A DNA stretch of 64,000 nt from Gavia stellata (lineage: Eukaryota; Chordata; Aves; Gaviiformes; Gaviidae), in the NCBI RefSeq assembly GCF_030936135.1, contig NC_082611.1:7579001-7643000 (forward strand), in the 5' to 3' direction. The position numbers and the translations under genes were made by a program. This document shows positions 10,501 through 23,300 of this stretch, in pieces. The notes beneath the pieces were generated by a model that saw nothing but the letters and a program-made list of their open reading frames with translations, did no database searches and was not told the origin of the DNA. Positions within the stretch are counted from its first letter, which is position 1; every line of letters begins with the position of its first letter.

Positions 10501-13500
10501 ATGTCTTTGGGATTTAAAAGTGTCTGAAGCCAACCTATAGCGCTAAAAGTTTCTCATTTTTCTTACGCTCAGTATGTAGCTGCCTTCCTTTAGACAGCTG
10601 AATTTAACAAAATGAAACCTTTAAGAAGCTGAGTATTTTAATGGAAGCTCAGCTTCTTCCCATTTGTCTGGTGTGTGGTGCTTTCAGGTATATATGGGTA
10701 AGTTCTCAGTAAACTGCATATCTTGATTAAGGGTTGAAGATATCCTTATTTGAGAGCCAAATCCTGTGTATTTTCTGACTAACCTATTTTTGCAGTGGCA
10801 TGTTAAACTAGGTGTGTAAGCAAGGGGGTGGTTATTTATAAGCATACCTCTCAGTTAATGAGTATTTGTGAGAGTAGTTTATTTTTCTTTAGTATCTTCC
10901 TCATTTTCCAAGTTGTTCATCAATTCCTATGAATAATTCTCAGGACTTCAGAATTTAGAAATATTGGTCCTAGTTCTTGAGCTCTGAATAGAACACTTTT
11001 GGGGAAATAATATAAGATGACATACATATTTAACTGCTGGTGGGAATTTCTAGGCAAACAGCAATTTATGAAACTTTAAGGATTCAGGGACTCTGTATAT
11101 GGCTGTATGTTCAAAAGCTAATAAATAGGATCTCAGAAATTACAGGGGAGCAAAGTCAGCACTTTTACCATGCAAAAGATATTCCTAAATACAACTGCTT
11201 ATGTGCTCGTCTGCTCTAATACTGGCGAATAGTCCCCAAAGTGAACAAAGCACAACATCTCTCCTTAGAGCTGCAACCCAGCTGTAAGGCGAAAATGGTA
11301 TTATACGAGGCATTTTGCAGTGTGAAGCTTCAAAAAACTAGCAAGAGAGCTAGTTTTGTGCTCCATTTGCTGCCCCATGCAACAGTTTGCAGCCACAACT
11401 CCAAGGGCACCCAAACAGCCCAACATTGTACTTATAAAATAGAGCCACAAGCAAAGGACTTGTATCACTCACCACCACAGCAGCTGCTTGGGGTGAATGG
11501 GAGCAGAGAAGAAGGAGTTATGTAGGTGGTGACAAAAGTAGTGACATGACCCAGGAAACAACAAGGAATGTATCTATATTTAATTGCAGCTCCTGTTGTT
11601 AACAATAGTCTTAAGTGGAAACTTCAGTGTTACCATTTGGAGACTGGTCCATAAAGGGGTGATCAGTGGGTGGAGGTGAGACATGGGGATGGTTCTTTCT
11701 TTATAGCTGCCTGGGGATCTTGACAAATTGTGTTTTGGGTGTTTTGTTTGTTTTTTTTTTTCCTTCAATACCAGTCAATTTGGAAAAAAGATAAGCACAA
11801 TTGCAAAAAGGAATTTTAAATGCCCTGAGACTAATGAAGAATGTGCTGATCCTCCAAAACATGCACTGCCACTGTCCAATACACAGCATTGATCTGAAAG
11901 GAAGCAACGATACAAGATAGTCCTGGATATTTTGCTTCATGTCTCTAGTTTTATCCCAACCAAACAACGCTGTGCCCATGCTAAAATGAGAAGCAGCGAT
12001 CTTCAGTAGAAGTAACTCTGCTATGCAAGCTGCCTTTTCCAATGCAGTGTCCGACAGCAGTAGAATAAGTACGGCTCTTTGCTGTCTTAGCTGTGCTTGG
12101 TAGTGCTTGGTGTTACCTATTCAGCATACTTGGGAAAGACTTGAAGCAGCCTCTTACCTGACATTGGGCTCTGGGCTGCTAAAGGCAATTCATACTGCGG
12201 AGCAGCCTATAAACAGAAACAATCTTGAAAATTGCTCAGATGTGGAGAGATGCATCGGTATTGACAGAGGATATTGGGGTAGAATTATGATTTCTAGGAA
12301 GTGGGAGGCAAAGCAGCCAAATTATCACTTAAAATAAGCAGAGAATCCTATTCTGGCACATACTGCGGAGATATTTGCTGGCAGTGCATCGCTGTGCGCT
12401 GGCAGTTGAGAAAACTGGAGCATAGGAGCTTTACAGGTCATACAATGTACTTTTGAGCTATTCTGCAATAACTAAGCTTGGGAGAGAACACTTCTTTTTG
12501 TTCATTTTATTTAATAAGTAAAAATCAGACACCAGGGTGAGAAGATCATGGAAAGGCTGTCTGAATCATGAACTCTTTATTTGCATTTTGAAATAGAACT
12601 CAATAGAAATCTTGGATCCCAGTAACTCTAAATTTGGAGCATGCAGAATTCATCTCAGTCTTTTTGTGGTTAAGGGCCTATACATCTCTTGCTAGCTTTT
12701 GTGGGGAAAACTTCTTCTAAAAAAAGGCATCACAACTATTTATGTTTGTTTGTTTGGTACAGTGTTGAACAGCATCAAGCAGAGAGCCAGAGATGTATTT
12801 AGATTCATTCCCCTGGAATACGTGTGGGGATGGACATGTTCTTGATTAAAACTTGGAGTTTAGAAGATTGTTTCCCAAGGTTATTTTTGGTTGCTGGAGT
12901 CTGGATGTGAAGCTTGTCGCCTGGCTCCCACCCCAATGCATTCATATCTGATTTGGGCAATTTAGAACTTAATCTTTATTTGGAAGCAAAGGAGAGCAAC
13001 TGTTCACTTTGCAGATTTCGAGGGATGTCCCCAGTTTTCCTTAGGACAGCGTAAAGCTGTTTGAGCAATCTGGGTCTTACAAATGCATCCATCTCACAGC
13101 TTGTCAATATATTTTGTTACCAGATGAGGGGTAGATTGAGAAACCTCTGAATTTCTTGGGGTGTCTAGGGAAAGGACAACACTTTTGTGTAAGAGTACCC
13201 ATCTGAAAAGTTTTCTCCTCCCGTTGCCCTGCTTTGGCATTGGCTTCCCCCATGCAATGGTGCTCAACAGCGTGAGCTGTGCTGTGATGGGAAGGGAAAC
13301 GGTGATGTGTTTGAGCGGGAACAAGTGGTTGTGGGGATGGATCTGGCAGCTTCACCTTAAGAAGCTCCTGTCTCCCTCCATCCAGAATGGGAAAGGCAAT
13401 CCACAGGTCCTGCAGAAGGCAAAACGTGACATTTATGAGTGATTATCAGTTCAGGGGTCATTTAACATGATTCAAAGAGGCTGAACTGCTGAAAATGCTC

Positions 13501-15836
13501 GATATTCAGAAGAAAGGAATTATTTGTCTGTTCTGAGGAAACTAATCCGGTGGAGCTAATGAAATTATGGTAAGACCTGCATTACATGAGGTCATCAACA
13601 GCAATTTGGCTTCAAGTTGTGGTATCAAAGTGCATTTAGAAACTGGCAGCATTGCAACGCGGGAGCAGGTTGTCACCGTGAAAATGCCCCCAGAAGGGGT
13701 TTGGATGTGTCCTGGGCCACGGCATCAGGATGCTCCCAGCGGAGCACTGGGATCTGGCAGGACGCAGGGACACGGCGAGGGAGCGCAGAGCCCGCTGCAC
13801 TGCTGCTCCCCTCTGCCTCATGCAGGGCAGGGCTCTCCACCAGCTTTGCCCCCCTCTGTGCTTATCTGGGTGACGCGTACAGGCTTATGCAAGTTGGACT
13901 AAGGGGAGAGCACAGGGTATGCCAGGCTGAGCAAGAGCGGAGGCTCCCTTGCTATATATTCCTTCAGGGTCAGTTGCTGTTCACTGCTTGGGATCAAATC
14001 CCCTTTAATCCCTGGGAGGGAAAGACCCCAGATGCTGCCTGCTTGGTTTCATTACGCAGGAGCAGAGCTGAAACCATTAGAGAGACTGTTTCCAAGCACA
14101 GCTGCCTAAAAATCTTCATGGTGCATATTCACGCCTTTTCCCCCACGGACAGCCAAGCAGCAAGGACTCTTTGTGCAAAACCCATTTAAAGAATTAACTC
14201 AGCTTCCGTGCTGTGCTCCCTGAGGAGAGGAGGAGGGTCAAGGTCCTGCAAAGATGAGGATGACACTAAAAATCATTAAACGGCAAAATGAGGGTGACCA
14301 TTGCTGTCCTGGCCATTTAGGTTGCACATTTTCTTCCTACTCGCCCAACCTCTTGCTGTTAGGCTGGTTGCGTTAGAACTGAGAATTACATTGTCTATGT
14401 GCAGATATTTGTGCAGCAGCCAGTTTCTTGCCTCAATCTCTAGGCCTATTTCAAACAATTTTTGTAGTAGTTCAGAATTTTATTTAATTAATTTTATTAA
14501 TGATTTATTTATTATCTGATGGGAAAGCTGAGCCTGGACTCATCTCTCGCTGGATGTCTGAGACATCACATGGACATGCACTTTGGAGACAGAAACTGGT
14601 GGCTCTGCCAAGCTTTACTGCTCCCTAAGTCATCCCCTGCCATTTGCAGCAGCATCCCAGTCCTCCCCCAGCTCTGTAACAGCCATCGGCCGATAATGCA
14701 ACAAGTCAATAAGAAAATTATTTTCCCACTGCCCACCTTTCTAGCTAAGTGGTCCAGGGACTGGAAACAGGCTTTTCCTCTTTGAAAGATAAATATTCTC
14801 TAGCTGTCACAGTGTTTAAAAGTGGGTTTTGCTTCACAGATGACCTCAGTTCTAAGATTTCATGGATCATGATGTACCCTGGCAAAAAAATTCACCTTCC
14901 TCTGAACATTGCATTGATTAATACAGTAGTATGTGCTAATAACCTAATAATAAACTGATAAATGGTTTGATAAATCAGTTGTCACACAGCAAACCAGGAA
15001 ATACTTCCCTTGCCAAATAAGAGGTCACTATCAAGCCTAATGTGAATTTAATAAGAGCACACATGCAACCGCTGGCTCCAGATGATGCTTGACTACAGGA
15101 CATGCCTGATGACAGTGAACTTTCATGCAGAGGTGGTGAGGATATGTATTTAAAAAAAAAGATGTAAGCAGAAGAAATGAAAGAGGTCTGTATACCTCAT
15201 ATTGTATAAAGCCTTCTTACTGATTAGAGGTTGACCATAATAACAAAGGGTCAAAGGAAGAGCCTAATGCTAATGAGAGCAGGGAAGAGTTAAGGCGCTC
15301 AGGGTCGTGTCCCTGGAAGTACACACAGCCCCTTGCCTTTGTGCACCTTGACAGCAATTTGCACAGAGCCAGGCAAACCTTATCAATAGCATACGCTCCT
15401 GCAGGGCTGCGCCGACTATAGCAAGGAGGCAGCGGGGATATAGAAATATTGTCTATACGGCGAGATAGGGAAATACCTTTGCAGCACTGGTACCCCTCCA
15501 GGAGCGGTTCAGAGCTGGAGCTGGGTGCTGCTGCTGCTGCCCTCTAGATGGTGCAGTCTGATAAAAAATTTGAGAAGAGACTGTGATTTGCTTTGATTGG
15601 AGTCTCTCCCGCTTTTTCTGGGCAGAGATTTTTTAATTGCATTTACAGGAGGGCATATTGCCAATGACTGGGAACTGGAACACTGCACTGCTGGTAATTC
15701 CCTTAAGTGTTGGGATGAGAGCCAGATCCATATGGTATATGCACATTTCCTAAAACCTGGTGCACTGTACTGTACTGTACCTTGAGATATTTTGCACATT
15801 AAGGTTCTACCTAAAGCATTCTATTTGATTTTTTTA

Positions 15837-15852
15837 ATATATATATATATAT
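15837..15852. repeat. (AT)8 microsatellite in a T/A-rich near-palindrome
   Basis: Eight AT units, flanked by gattttttta on the left and tttttaatc on the right, so the whole 35-base stretch can nearly pair with itself. Confidence 0.9.
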
Positions 15853-17184
15853 TTTTAATCCAGGAGTCTGGGTTCTTGAAATGCACAGCGTTTTGGAGGT
15901 CAGACAGTGAAATGTCACAGAGTTGAGTAAGAGACCTGGTTTAGTGGTTTTGAGTATTTATAGCTCAGAACCACAGGTTCCTGACTACAAATTTTTAGTG
16001 AACAAAACCAGTAGTGTATATGTCGTGCTGCAAAGGAGATATTTCACAAAGCCGATCACTGTCAAGTGGAACTGATTGGAAAAAAAAGAAGGAAAGAAAA
16101 TGGGGATAAAAACACACCAATTCTTAAAATGCTAAAACTCATGCAAAAACACCACTTGAGACAGAGGACAACAATTTGAGGTGAAAGCCCGCTTTTGATT
16201 CACTGATGAAATAAATGCACCAGCCAGAGTGAAAAAAGCTACACCGCACGAGAAAGAGTGTGCGTACAAATGGGCAGCAGCCAACACAAACTGGAGATCA
16301 CTTGGTCCAGAAAATGAATGTGAGGGGGAGATCTACATCTGAAAATCCAGAGCAGGAATGGTTAAGGAAAGTAAAAGGGAGATTTGTTTTCAAGCAAAAA
16401 CATATCCTAGCAACATAACAGGCCTAATATTAGGTGGAGATACTGAAGCTGACACAGCTATGGGAAAGGGAGAGGTATCCAACAGATACCTTCTGTATTT
16501 GGAAAGCAGCTTGCTGCTCACATGAGCTTGGCTGGTGCCTCCTCATCCATCCAGCTAGGAAAATGTTAGGCATCATCTGCTAGTGAAAAAATCAGACTTA
16601 ATTGGCCAAGGAAGTCTCTGGCCCATGATAATTCATTTTTTGATAGCTTAACTGCAGTAAAGTCCAGGACTAGAAGGATGCTACTGCTACATCAGTACTT
16701 GAATGGGGCCAGCCATTCCTGCTGGTGGGACATCTTGTCATCCAAGAGGTGGATAGTGAATCCTATGAAGATAAAATGCACGGACAGGACTATAATTAAT
16801 GCTAAACAAATAGGAAACAGATTTTCTAGATAAGGCCTAAGTTTACAAAGTTGGTAATTGCCTAGATGTGGTCTGATTGCTGGACTGGAGAGTAGATAGA
16901 TAGGAGAAGGTCATTTTGCTTCTGATCAAGCACGTGTGATGCCAGTGATGGGACTGTTCATGTGTTGAAGGGTTTGGGAGTGCTGATGGGAGCACAGAAG
17001 AGACTGGCACTGCCAAATTGAAAGAGCTTATCTGAAGGGAAGGTTGCAAGGGAACGTGACTGCAGGATATATATAACATGGTGAAAAAGGTCATAGCAAA
17101 AAAGTGACACATTCAGACTGGAGAGAAGGCACGCATGTTAAATGGAGGGCATCAGGAGAAGCTGCCAAGGGAAGCAGGTTGCTT

Positions 17185-17348
17185 TGTCATTTCCTCATGG
17201 CTTCAAATCAACTGTAGTTGCCTTTCAGGTAACTGCTTTGGTCAGATAATTACTGGGCTCAGTCCAGGGATACCTGGTGAAACGCTGACATAAGGAAGAT
17301 CAGGTTTACATCAGGTCTAAGGTCCCCTCCTGGCCTTTAACTCCAAAG
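17185..17348 (+). mobile_element. Ancient CR1-like LINE tail, forward orientation
   Basis: Contains in order ttactgggctcagtccaggg, atacctggtgaaa, a 'gatcaggttt' block and aaggtcccctcctggccttt aactcc. This order follows the 3' tail of older CR1 families in birds and turtles ('ttattgggctcaa...aggaataactgg...gtcccttctggcctt...'). The terminal tandem repeat is not recognisable. Divergence is high, so the limits are approximate. Confidence 0.65.
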
Positions 17349-20300
17349 TAATGAAAATTGTCTCTGAAGAAAGATTGATAGAGACAGTGTGTGAGAGGAA
17401 AGGATAAGCTGGGGATTTTCTTCTCCCTCCTTGTTCATGTAATCTGAATTTAGTTGTCTCTTATCTCAAGCTTGGTAGGTCTCTTACTCTGCAGAAGAAA
17501 ATAACAATAATTGCAAAGGAGACCCTTGAGACATTTTTAAGGACATTCAGCACCTGTGAGTATTTGAGGACATCCAGCACCAGCTCTGACCCAGCTCCCA
17601 TCGGAGTGCGATACAGCTGTGTTGGTACATTACACCTGAGCTCAGAAGCCGCACTGATAGGCTCGTTCCCACACATTTCAGCAATTCACTGTGTCCTCCA
17701 AGGTAACATGTCCCCTCCAACACCTGGCAGGTCAATGTGCCACTGCTGGGGATGGAGATGTCAAATCTGAGTCTGTGCCCAGGTCTGGGGAGCTGAACAA
17801 ACTGCTTGCCTGTGGACAGCCCTTAGTGGGGTTGGGCTTGCCCACACCAGCAACCATCCTGCCCAGCAAAGCATCAAAATAAGAGCTCTGGTGCTGGAAA
17901 TTTGCCTGAATTAATTTTTGTGGGTTTTTATTTTTTAATCTTTACATTTTCTTCTCAGTGTATACTTGCTATTTACAATGAATTCTTCCTCTCCTGCCCT
18001 TTGAAGTGACCTTAGCTCAGACCTGCTGGCCTCTTCTCCAGGTTGCAAGAGAGACAGCATGACTGGAGCAGCTGGGACTTCAGATCAGGGAACGTGGTGG
18101 AAAAGAATATGGCTGTTTTTTGCAAGAGACTGTAAGCTCCAGTCCAGTGGGTTTTTTAAAGTATTATCAGAAGTGAAAGGCTACATTTAAAAATGTATAA
18201 GCAGGGACTTTCAACACTGCATGCCTTCATTCATAATTCACCAGTGCTCATTTCTAAAGAAGATTTGATATTTTTACAAGGTAAATGTACTTAAAAACCT
18301 TTCTTTACTTTGCAGTGAATGTGCGATTAAGTGAACTTACTGAAAAGGAGAGGGAAGCAAGGTTTAGAATAGGGTCACCCAGATAGCCATGAACTGATTG
18401 TAATTTTCATGTAATTCAGCTGTGATTGGGAAATGTTGTTGCATTCCTGTTCATAGTACAGCCACGGGTTTGGTGCTGGTAGAGCGACTTTTCTGAAAAA
18501 ATCTCCAAATTCTTGGCTGGTGACTATTATTATCAGCACTTTTATGCCCGCAGCCAAGAAGCTGCTTGGTGAAGAGGAAGGAGCAATGTCATTCTCATCT
18601 CTCCCTGACGTGCCAGAGCCCCACATTGCTGAAACCAGTTCAGCAGACTGGTCTGGCCTGAAAGTTGCACCAGCGTGTCCTAATACCTAAACCAATCCCA
18701 AAGACCTGTTAATATGTAGGTACGAGAGAGAGCTCTGTAGATGCTAAACTAGACTTGGCATGAAGCAAATTGTCTACTGAGTGTAAGACCATTTTCCCAG
18801 CAGACCAAACAAAAAGGTGACTCCAAATCCCTGCCTCTTGCCCACAACCACGAGGTCTCATTTTGCTCATCTTTGGCAGTGTGCTGAGCCTGGGCTTGCT
18901 GATTCCTGCAGGCTAAGAGAGATTCACTTGTGCCGCTCGCTTTCCTCCCATGGAGCAAGGAGGCAGGCTGAAGTTCTCCAAGTTTTCAATGATCTTCCAA
19001 TGTCCCTTGGAAGTAGAGACAAGGTTTCCCTATAATTCACTGAGAAAGAGTTATAGCACATCACAGAAGCCAGAAGGTGAGTGGACAAACTCTTGGGAAG
19101 TTGGGGCAGATACCAAGCCACAGCAGTTTAGGTCCTGTTGTGCAATATGGCTGTTCACACTTCAGCTAAGCTACCCCAAGACATGAGTATGTACATACTT
19201 GATTTAGCTCTGTTGCAAAGACACAATAAAATAATTTGTTCAAAGTCACTGCCTGTGGCAGAATAGGGAATGGGACTATGGTTGAGGCACAAGTTGGGTC
19301 TGAAGAGTGATGTTGTAGGCACTAATGCATTACACCAACAAGTAGCAGCTTTCTGGCTCTGGGAAGGCTTGTGCTTGGCAGGACAGCTCAGTGCTGTTGT
19401 ACCTTGAGGATCCGCTCCAAAAAAGCTGAACTCTGGTGCAGGGCATGAAGTCCCCTGAAGTAAGGATGCTTAGCGCTGACGGAAGCACAGAACTTTATCC
19501 AAGTCCATCATGCTCAGGCTCCTGCTGGCACCAGCCAGCTGGTCCCTGCTACACTCCCTCCTGCGTGTGGTCTGCTCGCCCAGGACCGGTGTCGGCACTT
19601 GCATAGATCTATGCTGGGGGAAGGACGCAGAAGATGTTTACTCAAGCAAGAGATACCCACCGTTTCAGCCTCCACAGTAACTAGGAGCAAAGCACTTTTG
19701 AAGCACCTTCCCTGCACCTATTATATAGGCGCAGTGTGAGGTACAGCCATTAATCAGACAAGCTGCTGGAGAGAACTACTAATTGAGAGCAGCCTGACTC
19801 CCTGAAGTTTCCCTCCCTCTTTCTACCCGTACAATTTGTTCCATACATGGGTGTTCAAGAGCAGGTTGTGGCAGGTTGTGGTTTTACACTTTTACTGTGC
19901 AGGGGATTGGAGGAGGGGATCAGCAGTGTTTATACAATAATAAAGTGTGTGTGTGTTACATGGCTTTGTCCACATCCGTGCAATGGGGTGGATGCTGTGT
20001 GTTCATATTCCAGTTCTGCAGGAAGAGGTAAGAGCAGGTGGCTGACAGGAAGCAATTGGAGAATTTCCATGGACATCTGACTTCAAATGTCCAGATCGGT
20101 GGCTGCCAGCTCACCAAAGCAGTACCAGTATAAAGAGTGTTTCCAGCTGGTGTTGTAAAACTCAGCATGCTCAACTCGTTCGCTTAATGCAAGATTGTGT
20201 TGCAATGTGCAGTACTTCAACATAAAGAAGACTTTCTTTGCACTAGTAATCTTAAAGTCAAAGAGCCACTTGTGGGTGAAAATGCTGCTCACTAGAAGAG

Positions 20301-23300
20301 CTCCAGAGCAGGACTAGCTGAGACTACATAGAGAAATGAAGAAAAAATTGTAATCTCATGTATGGCTGGATAAATCAGGTGGAAAATTCATGGAATGCAC
20401 TGGAAAGCAGCACAGTGAAACCAGAGTAAGAGGAATCAGCCAGGCCCCGTGTCCCAGATGTGCTACACCACACTCAGCAACCTCCAGACAAGGTCGCTGC
20501 TACCTCGAGCACTGTGAATCAGCACCTGCTGCTTTATTTTCTAGCCCAAAATCAGCATTTTCGTCCTCATTTTCTGCAGATGGATGCATTTTTCCCCCCC
20601 CCATCATGATCACGCTTAAAGGGCGCTATTAAAAATGGCACTAACTCAGAATAAACTGTGAAAGATTTTTGATGTGGCATACCCCTCTTAGGCACTCTTA
20701 TCCCTCCTCTTTGCTGCTGGCTCAGGTGGGCGAAGAGAGACATCAGCAGCTTGGGCTCCTTTGAACAAAGGGAACGGGACAGTAATGTCCCCGTGTTGCA
20801 TCTGGAAGGGGGTGGGGAACCGCCGCTGGTTGGACCCAAGACAACTCTTTGTGTGGGGTGTTCCTGCTTGGTGTTGTCCCCAGCACAGTGTTGTTATGCA
20901 AAGGGAAGTCTTTCTGGGGGAAATGTAAGGAAAAGAGCCTCTGTCCCTAACAAGGCCATTTGGGGACAGTCTCTGCCTAAATTCGTTCCTGTGTAATCCT
21001 CAACTGGATCGCACTTTTTTTTCCTTCTCTGCTCAGTTCTTCATCCTTTAGGAGTTGCCTAGGACGGCGATGAAAGCCTGCCTCCTTCCCTCAAAGGATC
21101 AAATCCATTTGGCCTGTTTTCCAGCCTGATTGATGTTTATATCTATTAATTGTTTTCCTTCTCATTTTCTGATTTCCTACTGATATCACAGAAAGCCCTG
21201 AAGAAAACAATCTTTGATGGAGAATAACATATTTCAGAGGACAATTTCCCACCTCCAATATTTGTGGATAATTAGAGGATTGAGTATAAATGGTTTGCAA
21301 AGCTGCTTATTAATGTATTTTTTCTTTCACTACCTAAAATAGTTCATATCTCTGTGCGTTTCAGACATCCCAGGCTCTTTTTCATGGAAAAAGTCAGAGG
21401 TGACCCCCTCAACTCCTGTTGTCCATGTCCTGCCAACTTTGATTTTAAGCAATATCAGATTTTTATCATCTACTGCAACATGACTCCTGGTGTTTACCTC
21501 CTGCTTTATCTTCCACATGCATCAGAAAGTGAGAACGGATTAACCCACGCACTTCCCAAAGCAGACAGGTCCTGTGAGTTTCCATAGATGGACAAATTGA
21601 GGTGAAAAAATGCAGTGACATCATAAGATCACAGGATGAATCGAGATGAATTCTGGAACAGGAGATTCTCCTACATGGTAACTTTTGGCTCCAGATGAAG
21701 GTACACATTAATCACAGGATGTGACCTTATCTGAGTCAGGTTAAGGTTTTCGACTTTTAACAAAACCAGAGCTGGGAACTCAGGGGGAAAAAGCCGTTTG
21801 AGTCACAATATATGGCAAACTAGTATTCAGGACAGATGGTATTTTCTAAAAGTAGCTGTTTACTCCTAGAATTACTCTTCTTCCTTCCTGTGGAATTTCC
21901 TCCTCATTCTGTGGCACTTCTGCCCACAAACTTGTCTTTTTCAGCATATTTCCGGTGGCAATTTTAACAATTTTTAAAAAAAAAAAGCTATAAAAAACCC
22001 TCTCTCCCTGTCTTTGTCTTCTTACCTTCATGTTCCTCGCTGGCAATATCCTGTCTTAATTATGGATAAATGTGCAATATTTAGTTATTTTGGAAAATGT
22101 CTTTTGCCTTCATGTAGGAGGTATAATTAGCAGCTTAGTTAATCTTGCTTTTTGTTCAGCTAAATGTCACACTCTCTATTTGTGTTGTTGCCTTTGTTTC
22201 CATCTAAGTAAGGAAATCAAGAATAGATTGCAAAAAGAAATGTATCTTGTTTTGTTTTCTTTTAGAAAACTGGCTTTCAGCTGCACTCTCCTCTCCTCCT
22301 TGCACCTTTTGTAAAGGATGGCAGTCTGTTTCAGATGCCTGCCACTGTGATCTCTCCCTTCTGACAAATCCCACCTGATTTTATGCCAGTGTGCAAACCA
22401 AAAGAAATCAGGATTTGGCCCAGCAGACCCAACAAAAACCGTACATGGGGCTTGACCCAACTCATTCGACACCTTATGGAGCAGAACTAGACCCAATTAA
22501 ATACCTTAAAGGTGCCGTTCTGTGTCGGCCTCATTGTCCTGTGACAGGACTTGGCTTTTGTCTTCCTCAGTCACAATCTTGAACGTTAGCTTTTCTGTTA
22601 GTTAAGCCATATTTTCTTTCAGTTTGGACATCGATGACTTTCCACTGGCACCATATTCATTAAACTGCCTCTAAGTCCGTAGCAGTATTCAAAAGTGTTC
22701 CTCATTAAATCTTGGAAGGCAGACAACCTTTCCTCTTGTATGTTGGAGAGGATGAAAGTACTTGCAAAATTCTTCCTTATAGAAATAAAAATAGTTCCAG
22801 AAGCACAGCATTTTTTTTTCCTATTACACACAAGTTGCTGTGCTAATGATTGCAGCTAACATTGTCTTATGTTATTTCTGGATATATTTACGATAACCCC
22901 AGAATGATTTAACAGGGATTTTTCTCTTCATATAATTAACTAGCATTCTTGCTCTAGTGTCTTATTGGTACCCATCACCCTGGTTTCAACACTCATTTCA
23001 GAAATAAAATTAAAGACACAGATGCTGAATTTTGCACTCTTCACAATGCTGCATTTTGTTTTGTCTGCTTTTACCTTTTAACTCTACGCTTGTTATAAAA
23101 TTAAAGATATCCCAACTCTTAAATTATAGAGTTGCACTTATTTTAGGGATAATGGAACTGCAGATGTAGTTATTAACTTGTTTGCTTGAGAGAGAGAGGA
23201 AAAAAATAAAAGAATTATTGTTGGTACTGCAAAAGAAATATGGAAAAAGTGCTGGCTTCGGATTACACATAGTAAGTGTCTGAAAAAACGGAGCCAAGTG

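Larger units (their letters stand above)
6146..17184. other. Intergenic DNA without recognised genes
   Basis: About 11 kb between two CR1 fragments. All reading frames are short and resemble no protein family I know. Composition is mostly AT-rich (for example 9.7-11.2 kb) with a more GC-rich island near 13.7-13.9 kb. Apart from the two simple repeats listed separately I see nothing to annotate. Confidence 0.5.

Noticed and set aside
13617-14189. Plus-strand open frame of 190 codons in the intergenic region
   Set aside because: It shows no domain, no repeated or biased composition typical of proteins, and overlaps another equally long frame. One frame of this length is expected by chance in 64 kb.
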